In this document: in pieces, positions 50,638-59,118 of the stretch | How positions within the stretch are numbered: the stretch's first letter is position 1 | How the letters are laid out: each line of letters starts with the position of its first letter | Assembly: GCA_002449955.1 (NCBI GenBank) | Contig: DJYD01000046.1 | Coordinates: forward strand, 3,391 to 67,390 | Source: Lachnospiraceae bacterium UBA6987 | GTDB taxonomy: Bacteria > Bacillota > Clostridia > Lachnospirales > Lachnospiraceae | Direction of reading: 5' to 3' | Length of the DNA stretch: 64,000 bases | The notes under the pieces: model-generated | What the model saw: only the letters and a program-made list of their open reading frames with translations | What the model was told of the DNA's origin: nothing | The model's database searches: none | Translations under genes and position numbers: made by a program

Positions 50638-51833
50638 GTAGGAAAAAAGACCTGACGGTGACAAAGGTTGAGGCAATGGTGCTGAGGTATCAGTATGAAA
50701 AGGGAATTGCCGATGCACAAAACTTCTTTTCTGCACGTAGTGCTGTGATCGTACAGGTACATACTGCTTGCGGGATAACTGGGATCGGAGAATCTGCGTC
50801 CTTTGGAGGTCCTGCAGAAACCACGAAGTATATCATTGAACATGAGCTTGCTCCTATTGTTATCGGAGAAGATGCATCATCAGTCAGTCGGATTTGGCAA
50901 AAAATGTTTGACCGGACAAGGCAACATGGACGCAGTGGTGTAATTATGGCAGCCATGAGCGGAATTGATATCGCACTGTGGGACGTTGTGGGAAAGCATG
51001 CGGACTTGCCTGTTTATAAACTTTTCGGTGGCTATACAGACAAAGTGGTTCCTTATGCTAGCTCGGGGTTCTATTCTCCTGGTAAAACTGCATCAGATAT
51101 CGCCGAGGAATGCCGCAGCTACTTCAAACGTGGATTCAAATATGCAAAAATTAAAATTGGACGCAACCCAGAGATGCTCTTGACGCCTTTGCACAATATG
51201 GCTTATGCGGAAGAATGCCAGTATTCTGTGGAAGAGGATTTGGCCCGAGTAGAAGCGTGCTGCAATGTGGCAAAAGAATACGGCGCCCGGATCATGGTGG
51301 ATGCCAACAACACACTGACCACATACAGCGCGATTCAGATCGGAAAGAAGCTGGAAGAACTAAATGTCTTCTGGTTTGAAGAGCCGGTTCATGTTGACAA
51401 TATAAATGGATCTGCAGAGGTTGCCGATGCCCTGTCTATGCCGGTCTCTGGATATGAATCAGAAATTGGAGCTTACCGTTTCCGAGAGTTAATTGATCGC
51501 AAGGCAGTGGACATTGTTCAGCCTGATGTAATATGGAGCGGCGGCTTTACGGAATGCAAACGAATTGCAAGCTATGCAGCCATGCATAATTTACCGTGTA
51601 ATCCACATGTTTTCTCATCTGGAATCAGCCTGGCAGCCAATTTGCATTTTCTTGCGTCGCTTTCTAATGGAGGACTGCTTGAAATGGATCAGAATTATTA
51701 TCCGCTCCGGGACGATCTGTTAACGCAAAAGATCGATATTGCAGAAGACGGATTCGTATATGTTCCTCAGGGACCCGGATTAGGTGTGGAGCTGAACCCG
51801 GATACAGTCGCCAAATATTTGGTTAACTCATAA
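50634..51833 (+). CDS. Enolase-superfamily dehydratase/racemase (mandelate racemase subgroup)
   Basis: A 399-aa enzyme that abstracts a proton next to a carboxylate. The capping domain is at about 1-130; the barrel carries the KxK pair (AKIKIG near residue 172), metal ligands in MVDANN, FEEPV and GYESE, the QPD motif and the His base in NPHVFSSG. A KxK plus His-Asp dyad marks the mandelate racemase subgroup, which includes most acid-sugar dehydratases. With KDG kinase and KDPG aldolase in the same island, dehydration of an aldonate or aldarate to a 2-keto-3-deoxy acid is the likely reaction. The exact sugar is not decidable here. Confidence 0.88.
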   Translation: MSRKKDLTVTKVEAMVLRYQYEKGIADAQNFFSARSAVIVQVHTACGITGIGESASFGGPAETTKYIIEHELAPIVIGEDASSVSRIWQKMFDRTRQHGRSGVIMAAMSGIDIALWDVVGKHADLPVYKLFGGYTDKVVPYASSGFYSPGKTASDIAEECRSYFKRGFKYAKIKIGRNPEMLLTPLHNMAYAEECQYSVEEDLARVEACCNVAKEYGARIMVDANNTLTTYSAIQIGKKLEELNVFWFEEPVHVDNINGSAEVADALSMPVSGYESEIGAYRFRELIDRKAVDIVQPDVIWSGGFTECKRIASYAAMHNLPCNPHVFSSGISLAANLHFLASLSNGGLLEMDQNYYPLRDDLLTQKIDIAEDGFVYVPQGPGLGVELNPDTVAKYLVNS

Positions 51834-51888
51834 TGTGCATTAAAATATTACTCATAAATGAACTTAAATGAAGGAGGAAATGTAAAAA

Positions 51889-52908
51889 ATGATTATGAGA
51901 ACACTTGGCAGAACAGGTATGTCTGTATCTGCATTAGGACTTGGTGGTTTTCAGTTTACTGCTCAATTTGGTGTATCGCCTCAGGAGGCGGATAATATTA
52001 TTGATTATGCTGTCGATCATGGGATCAATCTCATTGACACTGCGCAGATTTATGGTGCAGGCGAAGGTGAAGCCATAATTGGCCGTGCATTGGAACGTCA
52101 TAAAAACAATAAACCCTATATTTGCGCAAAAGTCGGGCATTTTGAGCATGCTGGCATTCTTGCCTTCAATCATGACAAAGCGATGCAGGCTTATCAGGAT
52201 CCTGATGAAATTATGCGGACGCTTAAGCATTCGTTGTGGCTTCTTCGTGAAGATCATTTCGATATTATGATGATTCATGAAATCGAGAGGGAATGGAAAG
52301 TGAATTTCCCCTCCGGTGACTGTGTCGTCCTTGAAGTTCTGGAAGACCTGAAAAAACAAGGTGTAGTGAAAGCAATCGGAGCATCTTCATGGGATAGCGT
52401 AACCCTCTCGAAGATGATCCGTACCGACCGTATCGATGTGGTATTAATTGCTGGAGGCATTAGTTTGCTGACAAGGGGAATGTTTGATGAACTGGTGCCT
52501 GCAGCCAAAGAACATAATGTTGGAGTTATTGTTGGAGGAATATTAGGCCAGAATACTCCTGGCTTGGTTGTTAAAAACCGTGATGCCCTTATTCCGTTTA
52601 AAGAATCTGATGATACGAAACTGAATGTTTTAGCACATAAGCTGGAAGGCCTCTATGACCTTGCGGACGAATTAGATCTCAGCATGGTACAGCTTGCGGA
52701 AAGATATGCGCTTTCGTTCCCTGATATCCATTCTGTGACTATGGGAGCAAGAGAAGTTGCCCATGTCATGGATAATATCCGTTCTGCCGAAATGGGACCG
52801 TTACCGGAAGATGCAATTACAAGAATCAATCAGATTCAGGATGCAGGCGATACATTTGATTTCAGCACAATCGTCCATAAGAGAATGGAAAACCTGGTCA
52901 ACAAATAA
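51889..52908 (+). CDS. Aldo/keto reductase
   Basis: NAD(P)H-dependent reductase of 339 aa. The AKR tetrad is visible: Asp and Tyr in LIDTAQIYG, Lys in ICAKVGHF, and His in MMIHEI. The C-terminal cofactor region ends in 'SVTMGAREVAHV'. AAGGAGG lies before the ATG. In this operon it may reduce a uronate or keto-acid, or run in the oxidising direction on the imported polyol acid. It has a 55-bp gap to the dehydratase gene. Confidence 0.9.
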   Translation: MIMRTLGRTGMSVSALGLGGFQFTAQFGVSPQEADNIIDYAVDHGINLIDTAQIYGAGEGEAIIGRALERHKNNKPYICAKVGHFEHAGILAFNHDKAMQAYQDPDEIMRTLKHSLWLLREDHFDIMMIHEIEREWKVNFPSGDCVVLEVLEDLKKQGVVKAIGASSWDSVTLSKMIRTDRIDVVLIAGGISLLTRGMFDELVPAAKEHNVGVIVGGILGQNTPGLVVKNRDALIPFKESDDTKLNVLAHKLEGLYDLADELDLSMVQLAERYALSFPDIHSVTMGAREVAHVMDNIRSAEMGPLPEDAITRINQIQDAGDTFDFSTIVHKRMENLVNK

Positions 52909-52932
52909 GACAGAAGAGAAAGGAAAGTTACT

Positions 52933-53571
52933 ATGAGTGTGAAAACCATTCCAAACGGTCAGCCGTTTTTTACCATTCGCTACATTGAAAATGAAAAGGA
53001 TTATCGAATTGAACCCTTTAGCATTCTGATTAATATGGCGATTGAATCTAAAGCGAATATTATGATTGACAATATTCCCCAAGCGCCTCTGCACGGAGCA
53101 ATTGTCGGAAATATTACAATTCCGGAAATTGAGAAGGCTATCCTTATTGAGGACTATGCAAAATATACGAAGGAACCTGATTTCTTCGATAAGGTAAAGG
53201 AAACATGGCCTCGCATGTATACGATCCGGCCGGAAGAGCGCTTCCGTGATGCGCAAATGTATGTGGCACAAGGTGATGCACATATCACACCGCATATTGA
53301 ACTTGGCGTGTGTTGCGTTATGGGCGCGAACTATTCAACCGGTCTACACAAAACACATCCCAGAAATATCGATGAATATCATGTGCAGATTGCGGGTATT
53401 GGCAAAATGCAGAAGTTTTATGAAAATGATGTCAATACAATGTATCAGGACATTTATATGGCTCCTGGTATTGTACATGAAACAATCTTTGATGCAAATG
53501 GAGTTTATCCGTGGCATCAGTATAAAACTGTAACTGACGTTGTTTTTATGGGCATTAAGATTGATCGGTGA
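52933..53571 (+). CDS. Cupin-like protein of unknown function
   Basis: A 212-aa protein that I do not recognise by name. The second half reads like a cupin: His and Glu in 'KTHPRNIDEYHVQ', a Gly turn (IAGIG) and a second-motif His in 'APGIVHE', with a possible further His in YPWHQ. That gives a plausible metal site. The first half resembles a diverged second barrel. In sugar-acid operons such proteins are often isomerases or epimerases. AGAAAGGAAAG precedes the ATG, 24 bp after the reductase gene. Confidence 0.6.
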   Translation: MSVKTIPNGQPFFTIRYIENEKDYRIEPFSILINMAIESKANIMIDNIPQAPLHGAIVGNITIPEIEKAILIEDYAKYTKEPDFFDKVKETWPRMYTIRPEERFRDAQMYVAQGDAHITPHIELGVCCVMGANYSTGLHKTHPRNIDEYHVQIAGIGKMQKFYENDVNTMYQDIYMAPGIVHETIFDANGVYPWHQYKTVTDVVFMGIKIDR

Positions 53572-53641
53572 GTATCCCTGCATGAGTGCAGGTTCCTCAA
53601 TTAATACACAAAGCCAACAAAAAACGAAAGGAAAAATCAAA

Positions 53642-54688
53642 ATGAAAAAGACAGTAGCACTTGTCCTCTCCGCCATTATGTGCCTGACACTCTTCGCAGG
53701 CTGCGGCAAGGAAACGCCCTCATCCACTCCTGCAGCAAGTCAGGGATCTGAAGCTCCGACGACAACGAAAGCACCATCTGCTGACAAGCTTACCCTTAAG
53801 CTTGACTCGGGCTTTACGGCTGGCACAGTGTTGGCTGAGATCCCGCAGGAAATTATTAAGCGGGTGACGGAAGCCTCCAATGGAACCATCGAAATCCAGG
53901 ATTTTCCTCAGGATGCTCTGGGAACATCGCCTGAACGTGCACCTATGCTAATGGCGGGTGAACTTGATATTTCGGTTCATGCCTTGTCAGTCTTTGACCA
54001 GTACAATCCGAAGCAGACGATCTTAAATGCATTCTTTATGTTTGAAAGCTGGGATCATTACAAGGCCTGCCAGGAAACGGATATTTATAAGGGTATCATT
54101 TCCGATCTTGAAAAAGCTATCCATGCCACCGTGGTATCTGACGTGTACCTTGGCAGACGCAACATGCTCTCCAAGAAGCCGATTGAATCCTTGGAAAGCC
54201 TTAAGGGTATGAAGTTCCGCGTTCCCAATGAACCGATGCCGATTGCTGCAATTAAAGCCCTTGGTGCTGCTGCTACACCTATTGTTGGACCTGAAGTCTA
54301 TACTGCATTGCAGAATGGCACTGCTGAGGCCACAGAAAGCCCTGCTGCTGAAATTGTGAATCGTGCATTCTATGAAATTTGTAATTACCTGACCTTTACT
54401 GCTCACCAGTATCAGACATACTGCTTCTTCATCTCTGATGCTGCAAAAGCCCGTATGACGGAAGATCAGTACAATTTGATTACAAAAGTCATTAAAGAAG
54501 TCTGTGATGAGTACACCGTCAAGCAGCAGGCCTCTGAAGCTGAAGCCGAGAAGTTCCTTCGTGAGAAGTGCACCTGCTTCGATATCGACCTGACTGAAAT
54601 GCGCAATGCCGTACAGTCCATCTACGATGATTATGATGATGTTTGGGGTGATGGCGCATGGGAAGCCTTTAAAGCTCTTGCCAAATAA
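53642..54688 (+). CDS. dctP: TRAP transporter solute-binding lipoprotein DctP
   Basis: High-affinity binding protein of 348 aa for a carboxylate substrate. The ATG at 53642 has a GAAAGGA site; the upstream extension of the frame overlaps the cupin gene. The signal ends in a lipobox (FAGC), so it is membrane-tethered. The TRAP fold is recognised by 'LKGMKFRVPNEPMP' and 'LQNGTAEATESPAAEI', which include the Arg that normally clamps the substrate carboxylate. It is followed by a hairpin that probably sets its level above the permeases. Confidence 0.92.
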   Translation: MKKTVALVLSAIMCLTLFAGCGKETPSSTPAASQGSEAPTTTKAPSADKLTLKLDSGFTAGTVLAEIPQEIIKRVTEASNGTIEIQDFPQDALGTSPERAPMLMAGELDISVHALSVFDQYNPKQTILNAFFMFESWDHYKACQETDIYKGIISDLEKAIHATVVSDVYLGRRNMLSKKPIESLESLKGMKFRVPNEPMPIAAIKALGAAATPIVGPEVYTALQNGTAEATESPAAEIVNRAFYEICNYLTFTAHQYQTYCFFISDAAKARMTEDQYNLITKVIKEVCDEYTVKQQASEAEAEKFLREKCTCFDIDLTEMRNAVQSIYDDYDDVWGDGAWEAFKALAK

Positions 54689-54705
54689 ATTATTTGGTTC
54701 TGAGC

Positions 54706-54738
54706 CTGCGGCGGCAGTGGTAACTGCTGCCGCCGCAG
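54706..54738 (+). terminator. Intercistronic hairpin between dctP and dctQ
   Basis: A perfect 12-bp GC-rich stem (54706-54717 with 54727-54738) followed by ATTTTC. The T-tract is short, so it is likely a partial terminator or RNA-stabilising hairpin. Confidence 0.7.
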
Positions 54739-54777
54739 ATTTTCTACCAAGCAACTCATTTGCCAGGAGGTATTAAT

Positions 54778-55332
54778 ATGATGTTAGACAAGTTTCGCCG
54801 GTTTGCGAAGCGATGGGAACAAATCGAGCTTTCGATATTAACGACTCTTTTTGCAATCGCTTTTGTTGTTATCATTATGCAGATCGTGAGCCGGTATATA
54901 TTTAATAAACCGATCATTTGGACCGATGAATTCTCCTCGGCGTTACAGATGTTCATCGCTTTTTTGGCAATCGGCTATGGTGTTCTTTCAAAAAAACATA
55001 TCAGAACCGGAGGCTTTATGGGAAAAGCTCCCAAAGCGGTTAAACACATTATTGCGATCCTCTCGGATATTCTTTTTATTTTTGTATGCTATAAACTGCT
55101 TACCACAACTATTCCGTTTGTGCGTTCTGAATGGAATATTCCGTTTGGAACGTTTCCGCTAGGAAGAGGCAAAATGTTCATTGCTGTTCCGATCGGTTAC
55201 GGTACATCGATTATTTACTTATTGATGGAAATTATTGAGCATATACTTGAATGGATCTCTGAGCAAAAGGTAAAAAGTATAGCAAAAGATCCTGATTCAT
55301 CCGAAGCGGGAGGTGCAAGTACATGTCACTAA
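54778..55332 (+). CDS. dctQ: TRAP transporter small permease DctQ
   Basis: A 184-aa four-helix membrane subunit. The ATG at 54778 has AGGAGG at 7 bases. Family pattern 'FIWTDEFSSALQMFIAFLAIGYG' differs only slightly from the W-x-E-E region of DctQ. It overlaps the dctM start by ten bases, so the two permease subunits are coupled. Confidence 0.9.
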   Translation: MMLDKFRRFAKRWEQIELSILTTLFAIAFVVIIMQIVSRYIFNKPIIWTDEFSSALQMFIAFLAIGYGVLSKKHIRTGGFMGKAPKAVKHIIAILSDILFIFVCYKLLTTTIPFVRSEWNIPFGTFPLGRGKMFIAVPIGYGTSIIYLLMEIIEHILEWISEQKVKSIAKDPDSSEAGGASTCH

Positions 55333-56606
55333 ATATAATTTGGTTATTTGTCATGCTGTTTGGCATGATGGCCTTGGATATTCCGGTTGCCACTTCAATG
55401 CTGGTATCTGCTGTTGTATATATGTTGGCCTTTGATATTCCTATGCTGAGTGCCACAATACAATCCATCTGGAGTCCAATGTCTTCTATTCTTCTTTCAA
55501 CCGGCTTTTTCATCCTGGCAGGAAATCTGATGAATAATGGCGGTGTGACAAAGCGTATTTTTAACTTTGCCAATACGTTAGTTGGCTGGGTGCCTGGTGG
55601 GTTAGGTCATGCCAATGTAGTGGCAAGTGTTATTTTTGCCGGCATGAGCGGTACTGCCGTTGGTGATGCGGGTGGCCTCGGACAGATAGAAGTCAATGCT
55701 ATGACAGACAATGGCTATGATCTTGACTTCTCACTTGCTGTCACCGGCGCCTCGTCGATTCTTGGACCGATTATCCCGCCTAGCGTCCCTATGGTTATGT
55801 ATGCGCTGGTTGCTGGCGCTTCGATCGGCAAAATGTTTATGGCAGGTATTATTCCGGGATTGATTTCAGCCGCAGGAATGATGGGCCTTGTTTATTATTT
55901 TGCAAAAAAGAGAAATTATACCAAACTGAAATTTCCGACAGGAAAAGAGTTTTGGCAAAGCTTCCGATATGCTTTCTTCCCGCTGCTTGCTCCGATCATT
56001 ATACTTGTCTCCATCTATAGCGGTGTAATCACTCCGTCTGAATCCGCGGTTATTGCAGCTGTTTACGCTATGGTTATTGGTGTCCTCAGCAAAGACCTTA
56101 GTATTAAGGCAATTCCCGGGATTTTTAAAGAATCGTTCCAGCTGTTCGGTTCCATTCTGTATATATTTGTTGCTTCAAAATTTTTCGGCTTTGTGGTTGC
56201 CTATGAGCAAGTGCCCAATTATCTGGCAAAGTTTGTTGTAGATAATATCGGGGATAGTCCGGCTCTGTTTTTCCTCTGCGTGATCGTTATCCTGCTTATT
56301 TGCGGGTGCATTATGGACAATAATGCGACCATTCTTATTATTACACCGGTATTAGCTCCTGTGGCGGCATCCCTAGGAATTGATCCTATTCACTTTGGCT
56401 TGGTCTTTATTTTCACCATGATGATCGGCGTTGTAACTCCGCCAGTTGGTATCATTCTTTTTGTGCTGCAGGGCATGTCTGGTATCTCATTTGGCAAACT
56501 GTGTCGGGCTATCGCACCGTTTATCATTATGCTGATTGCATGTGCATTGTTGTTTGCTCTGGTACCTGCACTGAGCACCTGGCTTCCGAATCTTCTCTTC
56601 GGGTGA
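55323..56606 (+). CDS. dctM: TRAP transporter large permease DctM
   Basis: A 427-aa membrane protein with about twelve hydrophobic segments that moves the substrate with Na+. 'GGVTKRIFNFANTLVG' and 'GAMSGTA..D'-like 'FAGMSGTAVGDAGG' are DctM hallmarks, as is 'GPIIPPSVPMVMY'. Together with DctP and DctQ it forms a complete TRAP system. Confidence 0.95.
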   Translation: MSLNIIWLFVMLFGMMALDIPVATSMLVSAVVYMLAFDIPMLSATIQSIWSPMSSILLSTGFFILAGNLMNNGGVTKRIFNFANTLVGWVPGGLGHANVVASVIFAGMSGTAVGDAGGLGQIEVNAMTDNGYDLDFSLAVTGASSILGPIIPPSVPMVMYALVAGASIGKMFMAGIIPGLISAAGMMGLVYYFAKKRNYTKLKFPTGKEFWQSFRYAFFPLLAPIIILVSIYSGVITPSESAVIAAVYAMVIGVLSKDLSIKAIPGIFKESFQLFGSILYIFVASKFFGFVVAYEQVPNYLAKFVVDNIGDSPALFFLCVIVILLICGCIMDNNATILIITPVLAPVAASLGIDPIHFGLVFIFTMMIGVVTPPVGIILFVLQGMSGISFGKLCRAIAPFIIMLIACALLFALVPALSTWLPNLLFG

Positions 56607-56657
56607 CGAAGAAAGAATTGGCGAATACAAATAATTAATAAAGAGAGGTTGACGTAT

Positions 56658-57407
56658 ATGGAACAGATTCAAAAAGAGACGGCAATAATAAGAGAACTTG
56701 AAAAGTATTCTACTTCCACAATAGCAATTTGCATGCAAAGAGGCAAAGACTACCAAAAACGTGCACAACTGTTTGATTCCCGCAAGGACAAATGGTATAC
56801 AGACGCTTCTTTGCGTGTACAATCCCCTGAATTCGGTCCACGTGCCGGATATGCTGTAACCATGCGTGTTGGTTTGCCGGTTGAAGGATATGTGCCGCCG
56901 ACTCGTGCGGAATTGCTGAAACTGATCGATGCATCACCCAAGCCGGTAGTTCTGGTCATGCAGGTGGATGAACCGGAAGCGATGCGCCTGTCTGACAGTA
57001 ACTTTGGCGGTCAGTTCGGTTATCTGTGCAAGCAACTAGGGATGGAATCTCTGGTCAGTGACGGCGCGATCCGTGATATAAAGGAACTGCAGGATTTTGG
57101 TATACAGCTTATGATTCCCGGGTCTATCGCGGCAACAGCACCGTCTGTTATCTATGAACTGAACGGAACGGTTAATGTAGCCGGCATGGAAGTGTCTGCT
57201 GGCGACATTGTTCATATGGATCTCGACGGCGCGGTGAAAATGCCCAGAGAAGCGGCTGAACAAGTGCTGGCTTGTGCTAAAGTGCTGGAAGAAGAAGAAA
57301 AAGCCAGTTATGAGCGTATTGATAAAGCACAAACTCTGGATGACTACCTGCAAGTCTTTTATGACATGGGATATGGCCTTAACAAGAAAAAGGATGATGA
57401 GCAATAA
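56658..57407 (+). CDS. RraA-like aldolase/decarboxylase, copy 1
   Basis: A 249-aa protein of the RraA / 4-hydroxy-4-methyl-2-oxoglutarate aldolase fold. I chose the ATG at 56658 (AGAGAGG upstream). The family core 'GGQFGYLCKQLG' and 'DGAIRDIKE' gives the R-D-x-x-E signature that binds the metal and pyruvate enolate. N- and C-terminal extensions make it longer than RraA (about 160 aa). It should cleave or decarboxylate a 2-keto acid, giving pyruvate. A tandem close copy follows. Confidence 0.82.
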   Translation: MEQIQKETAIIRELEKYSTSTIAICMQRGKDYQKRAQLFDSRKDKWYTDASLRVQSPEFGPRAGYAVTMRVGLPVEGYVPPTRAELLKLIDASPKPVVLVMQVDEPEAMRLSDSNFGGQFGYLCKQLGMESLVSDGAIRDIKELQDFGIQLMIPGSIAATAPSVIYELNGTVNVAGMEVSAGDIVHMDLDGAVKMPREAAEQVLACAKVLEEEEKASYERIDKAQTLDDYLQVFYDMGYGLNKKKDDEQ

Positions 57408-57455
57408 GGGGAATTGACGAGAATCTATTCGTTGTTACCGGAAAGGATTGTTCAA

Positions 57456-58190
57456 ATGGAAATGATTCAAAAAGAGAACGCGGTGATCAGAGAACTGGAA
57501 AAATACTCGTCTCATGTTATAGCGAACTGTGTGCAAAAGGGAAACGGAGGCGCAGAGCTGTTTGATGTTTTTAAGGATAAATGGTTTACGGATGCCTCAT
57601 TAAAGGTACAGTTTCCGGAGTTCGGTTCCCGTGCCGGCTATGCGGTAACCATGCGTGTCGGACTGCCGGTGGAAGGGTATATACCGCCGACCCGTGCCGA
57701 ATTGTTAAAGCTCATTGACGCTTCTCCTAAGCCGGTGGTTCTGGTGATGCAGGTCGATGAACCGGAAGCAATGCGGCTTTCTGATAGTAATTTCGGCGGT
57801 CAGTTTGGCTATTTATGTCAAAAGCTTGGGATGGAATCTCTGATTTGCGATGGGGCTATCCGTGATATAAAAGAGCTGCATGATTTTGGCATACAGCTTA
57901 TGATTCCCGGATCAATTGCGGCAACAGCACCCTCTGTCATCTATGAACTGAACGGAACGGTTACCGTTGGTGGCATGGAGGTTTCCGCCGGTGATGTCGT
58001 GTTTATGGATCAGGACGGTGCCTTGAAAATCCAGGCGAAATCAGTGGAGAAAGTTCTGGCCTGTGCGAAAAAGACAAAAGCTGGGAACATTGATCCGAAC
58101 AAAAAGTTAACATTGGATGAGTGCCTGAAAATCTTCAGCGCAATGGGGGCACATTCTGAACCGGATGAGGAAAACAGCGAACAGCCGTAA
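57456..58190 (+). CDS. RraA-like aldolase/decarboxylase, copy 2
   Basis: A 244-aa paralogue of the gene before it, almost identical through the core (about residues 55-205) and different at both ends. The ATG at 57456 follows AAAGGA at 8 bases; the frame extends upstream to a TTG without a site. The R-D-x-x-E signature is kept, so both copies look active. The sequences differ mostly at third positions in the core, which suggests a tandem duplication kept for function, perhaps a hetero-oligomer or two substrates. Confidence 0.82.
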   Translation: MEMIQKENAVIRELEKYSSHVIANCVQKGNGGAELFDVFKDKWFTDASLKVQFPEFGSRAGYAVTMRVGLPVEGYIPPTRAELLKLIDASPKPVVLVMQVDEPEAMRLSDSNFGGQFGYLCQKLGMESLICDGAIRDIKELHDFGIQLMIPGSIAATAPSVIYELNGTVTVGGMEVSAGDVVFMDQDGALKIQAKSVEKVLACAKKTKAGNIDPNKKLTLDECLKIFSAMGAHSEPDEENSEQP

Positions 58191-58209
58191 AATGCAGGAG
58201 CAATGAAAA

Positions 58210-59043
58210 ATGAAATACAAATTTGCGTTATTAGCTAAGGACATGCATAATTCCGTGCTGCCTCGCACTTATGATTTCTATGGTAAAAGCCTGGGATATG
58301 AAGTTGATTTCAATATCATAAACGTTAATGAAAACGAACTTGCTGAAACTTTGGAAAAGATGAGATCAGAGCTTGATGGCTTTACGGTTACAATGCCATA
58401 TAAAGTTAAAATCATGGAGTTCTGCGATGAATTGGATGTTTCGGCTGAAAAATGCGGATCATCCAATACGGTATTAGTGAAAGACGGCAAGTTCATTGGC
58501 TATAATACCGATGGCTGGGGAATGGTTAAATGTCTTGCGCTGAAAGGATACAGTTTTGAGGGCAAGAATGTCGTTTTGGTTGGCGCAGGAGGCGTAGCAC
58601 TGTCCATTGCCTACAATCTTTCCATCAATAAGGTAAAGCATGTGGATGTGCTCAATAAGTTTCCGAACGAAACAGAGCGTCTCCTGGCCCGCATGGATGA
58701 CCGTTTTACCGGGTATGACCTGACAGATGAAAATCTGAATAAATGTTGCAAAGGTGCGGATTGCTTCATTAATGCAAGCATTTTGGGACAGGTGGGCTTT
58801 GATGATTGGACGAATCTGGACTTTCTTAAAGCGCTTAATGCTGACGCACTGGTCTATGATGTCAACTATTCTAAACCGGGGGCTAATCTTCCCCGAGCAG
58901 CTGAAGAACTTGGATTCAGACACTATGTTGGCAAGGCGATGAGCGCCTGTCAGGGGATTCGCGCGATGGAAATCTGGACAGGAACGGCACCGAGCGATGA
59001 AACAGCGCGGGAGTTAGTGGAGCTTATCGAAAATAATCGTTAA
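58210..59043 (+). CDS. Shikimate/quinate dehydrogenase-like oxidoreductase
   Basis: A 277-aa AroE-fold protein. The catalytic Lys is in TMPYK and the Asp in YNTDG, both conserved. The dinucleotide site is 'LVGAGGVALSIAYNL'. The NADPH-selecting N-R-T motif of AroE is replaced by 'LNKFPNET', so NAD may be used. Being in a catabolic operon with dehydratase and aldolases, it more likely oxidises a ring or chain hydroxyl of the substrate than makes shikimate. It is the last gene of the first block. Confidence 0.82.
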   Translation: MKYKFALLAKDMHNSVLPRTYDFYGKSLGYEVDFNIINVNENELAETLEKMRSELDGFTVTMPYKVKIMEFCDELDVSAEKCGSSNTVLVKDGKFIGYNTDGWGMVKCLALKGYSFEGKNVVLVGAGGVALSIAYNLSINKVKHVDVLNKFPNETERLLARMDDRFTGYDLTDENLNKCCKGADCFINASILGQVGFDDWTNLDFLKALNADALVYDVNYSKPGANLPRAAEELGFRHYVGKAMSACQGIRAMEIWTGTAPSDETARELVELIENNR

Positions 59044-59059
59044 CGAGAAGCAATTAAAT

Positions 59060-59095
59060 GGGCGCGTTGCACAATGAATAGTTGGCAACGCGCCC
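59060..59095 (+). terminator. Terminator after the first catabolic block
   Basis: A perfect 11-bp stem (59060-59070 with 59085-59095) with a 14-base loop, then a weak T-tract. Confidence 0.75.
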
Positions 59096-59118
59096 TTATG
59101 TATTTATGAAAAGCATAA

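Noticed and set aside
56658..58190. A single RraA-like gene split by a frameshift
   Set aside because: Both frames are full length, each with its own start, ribosome site and complete active site.
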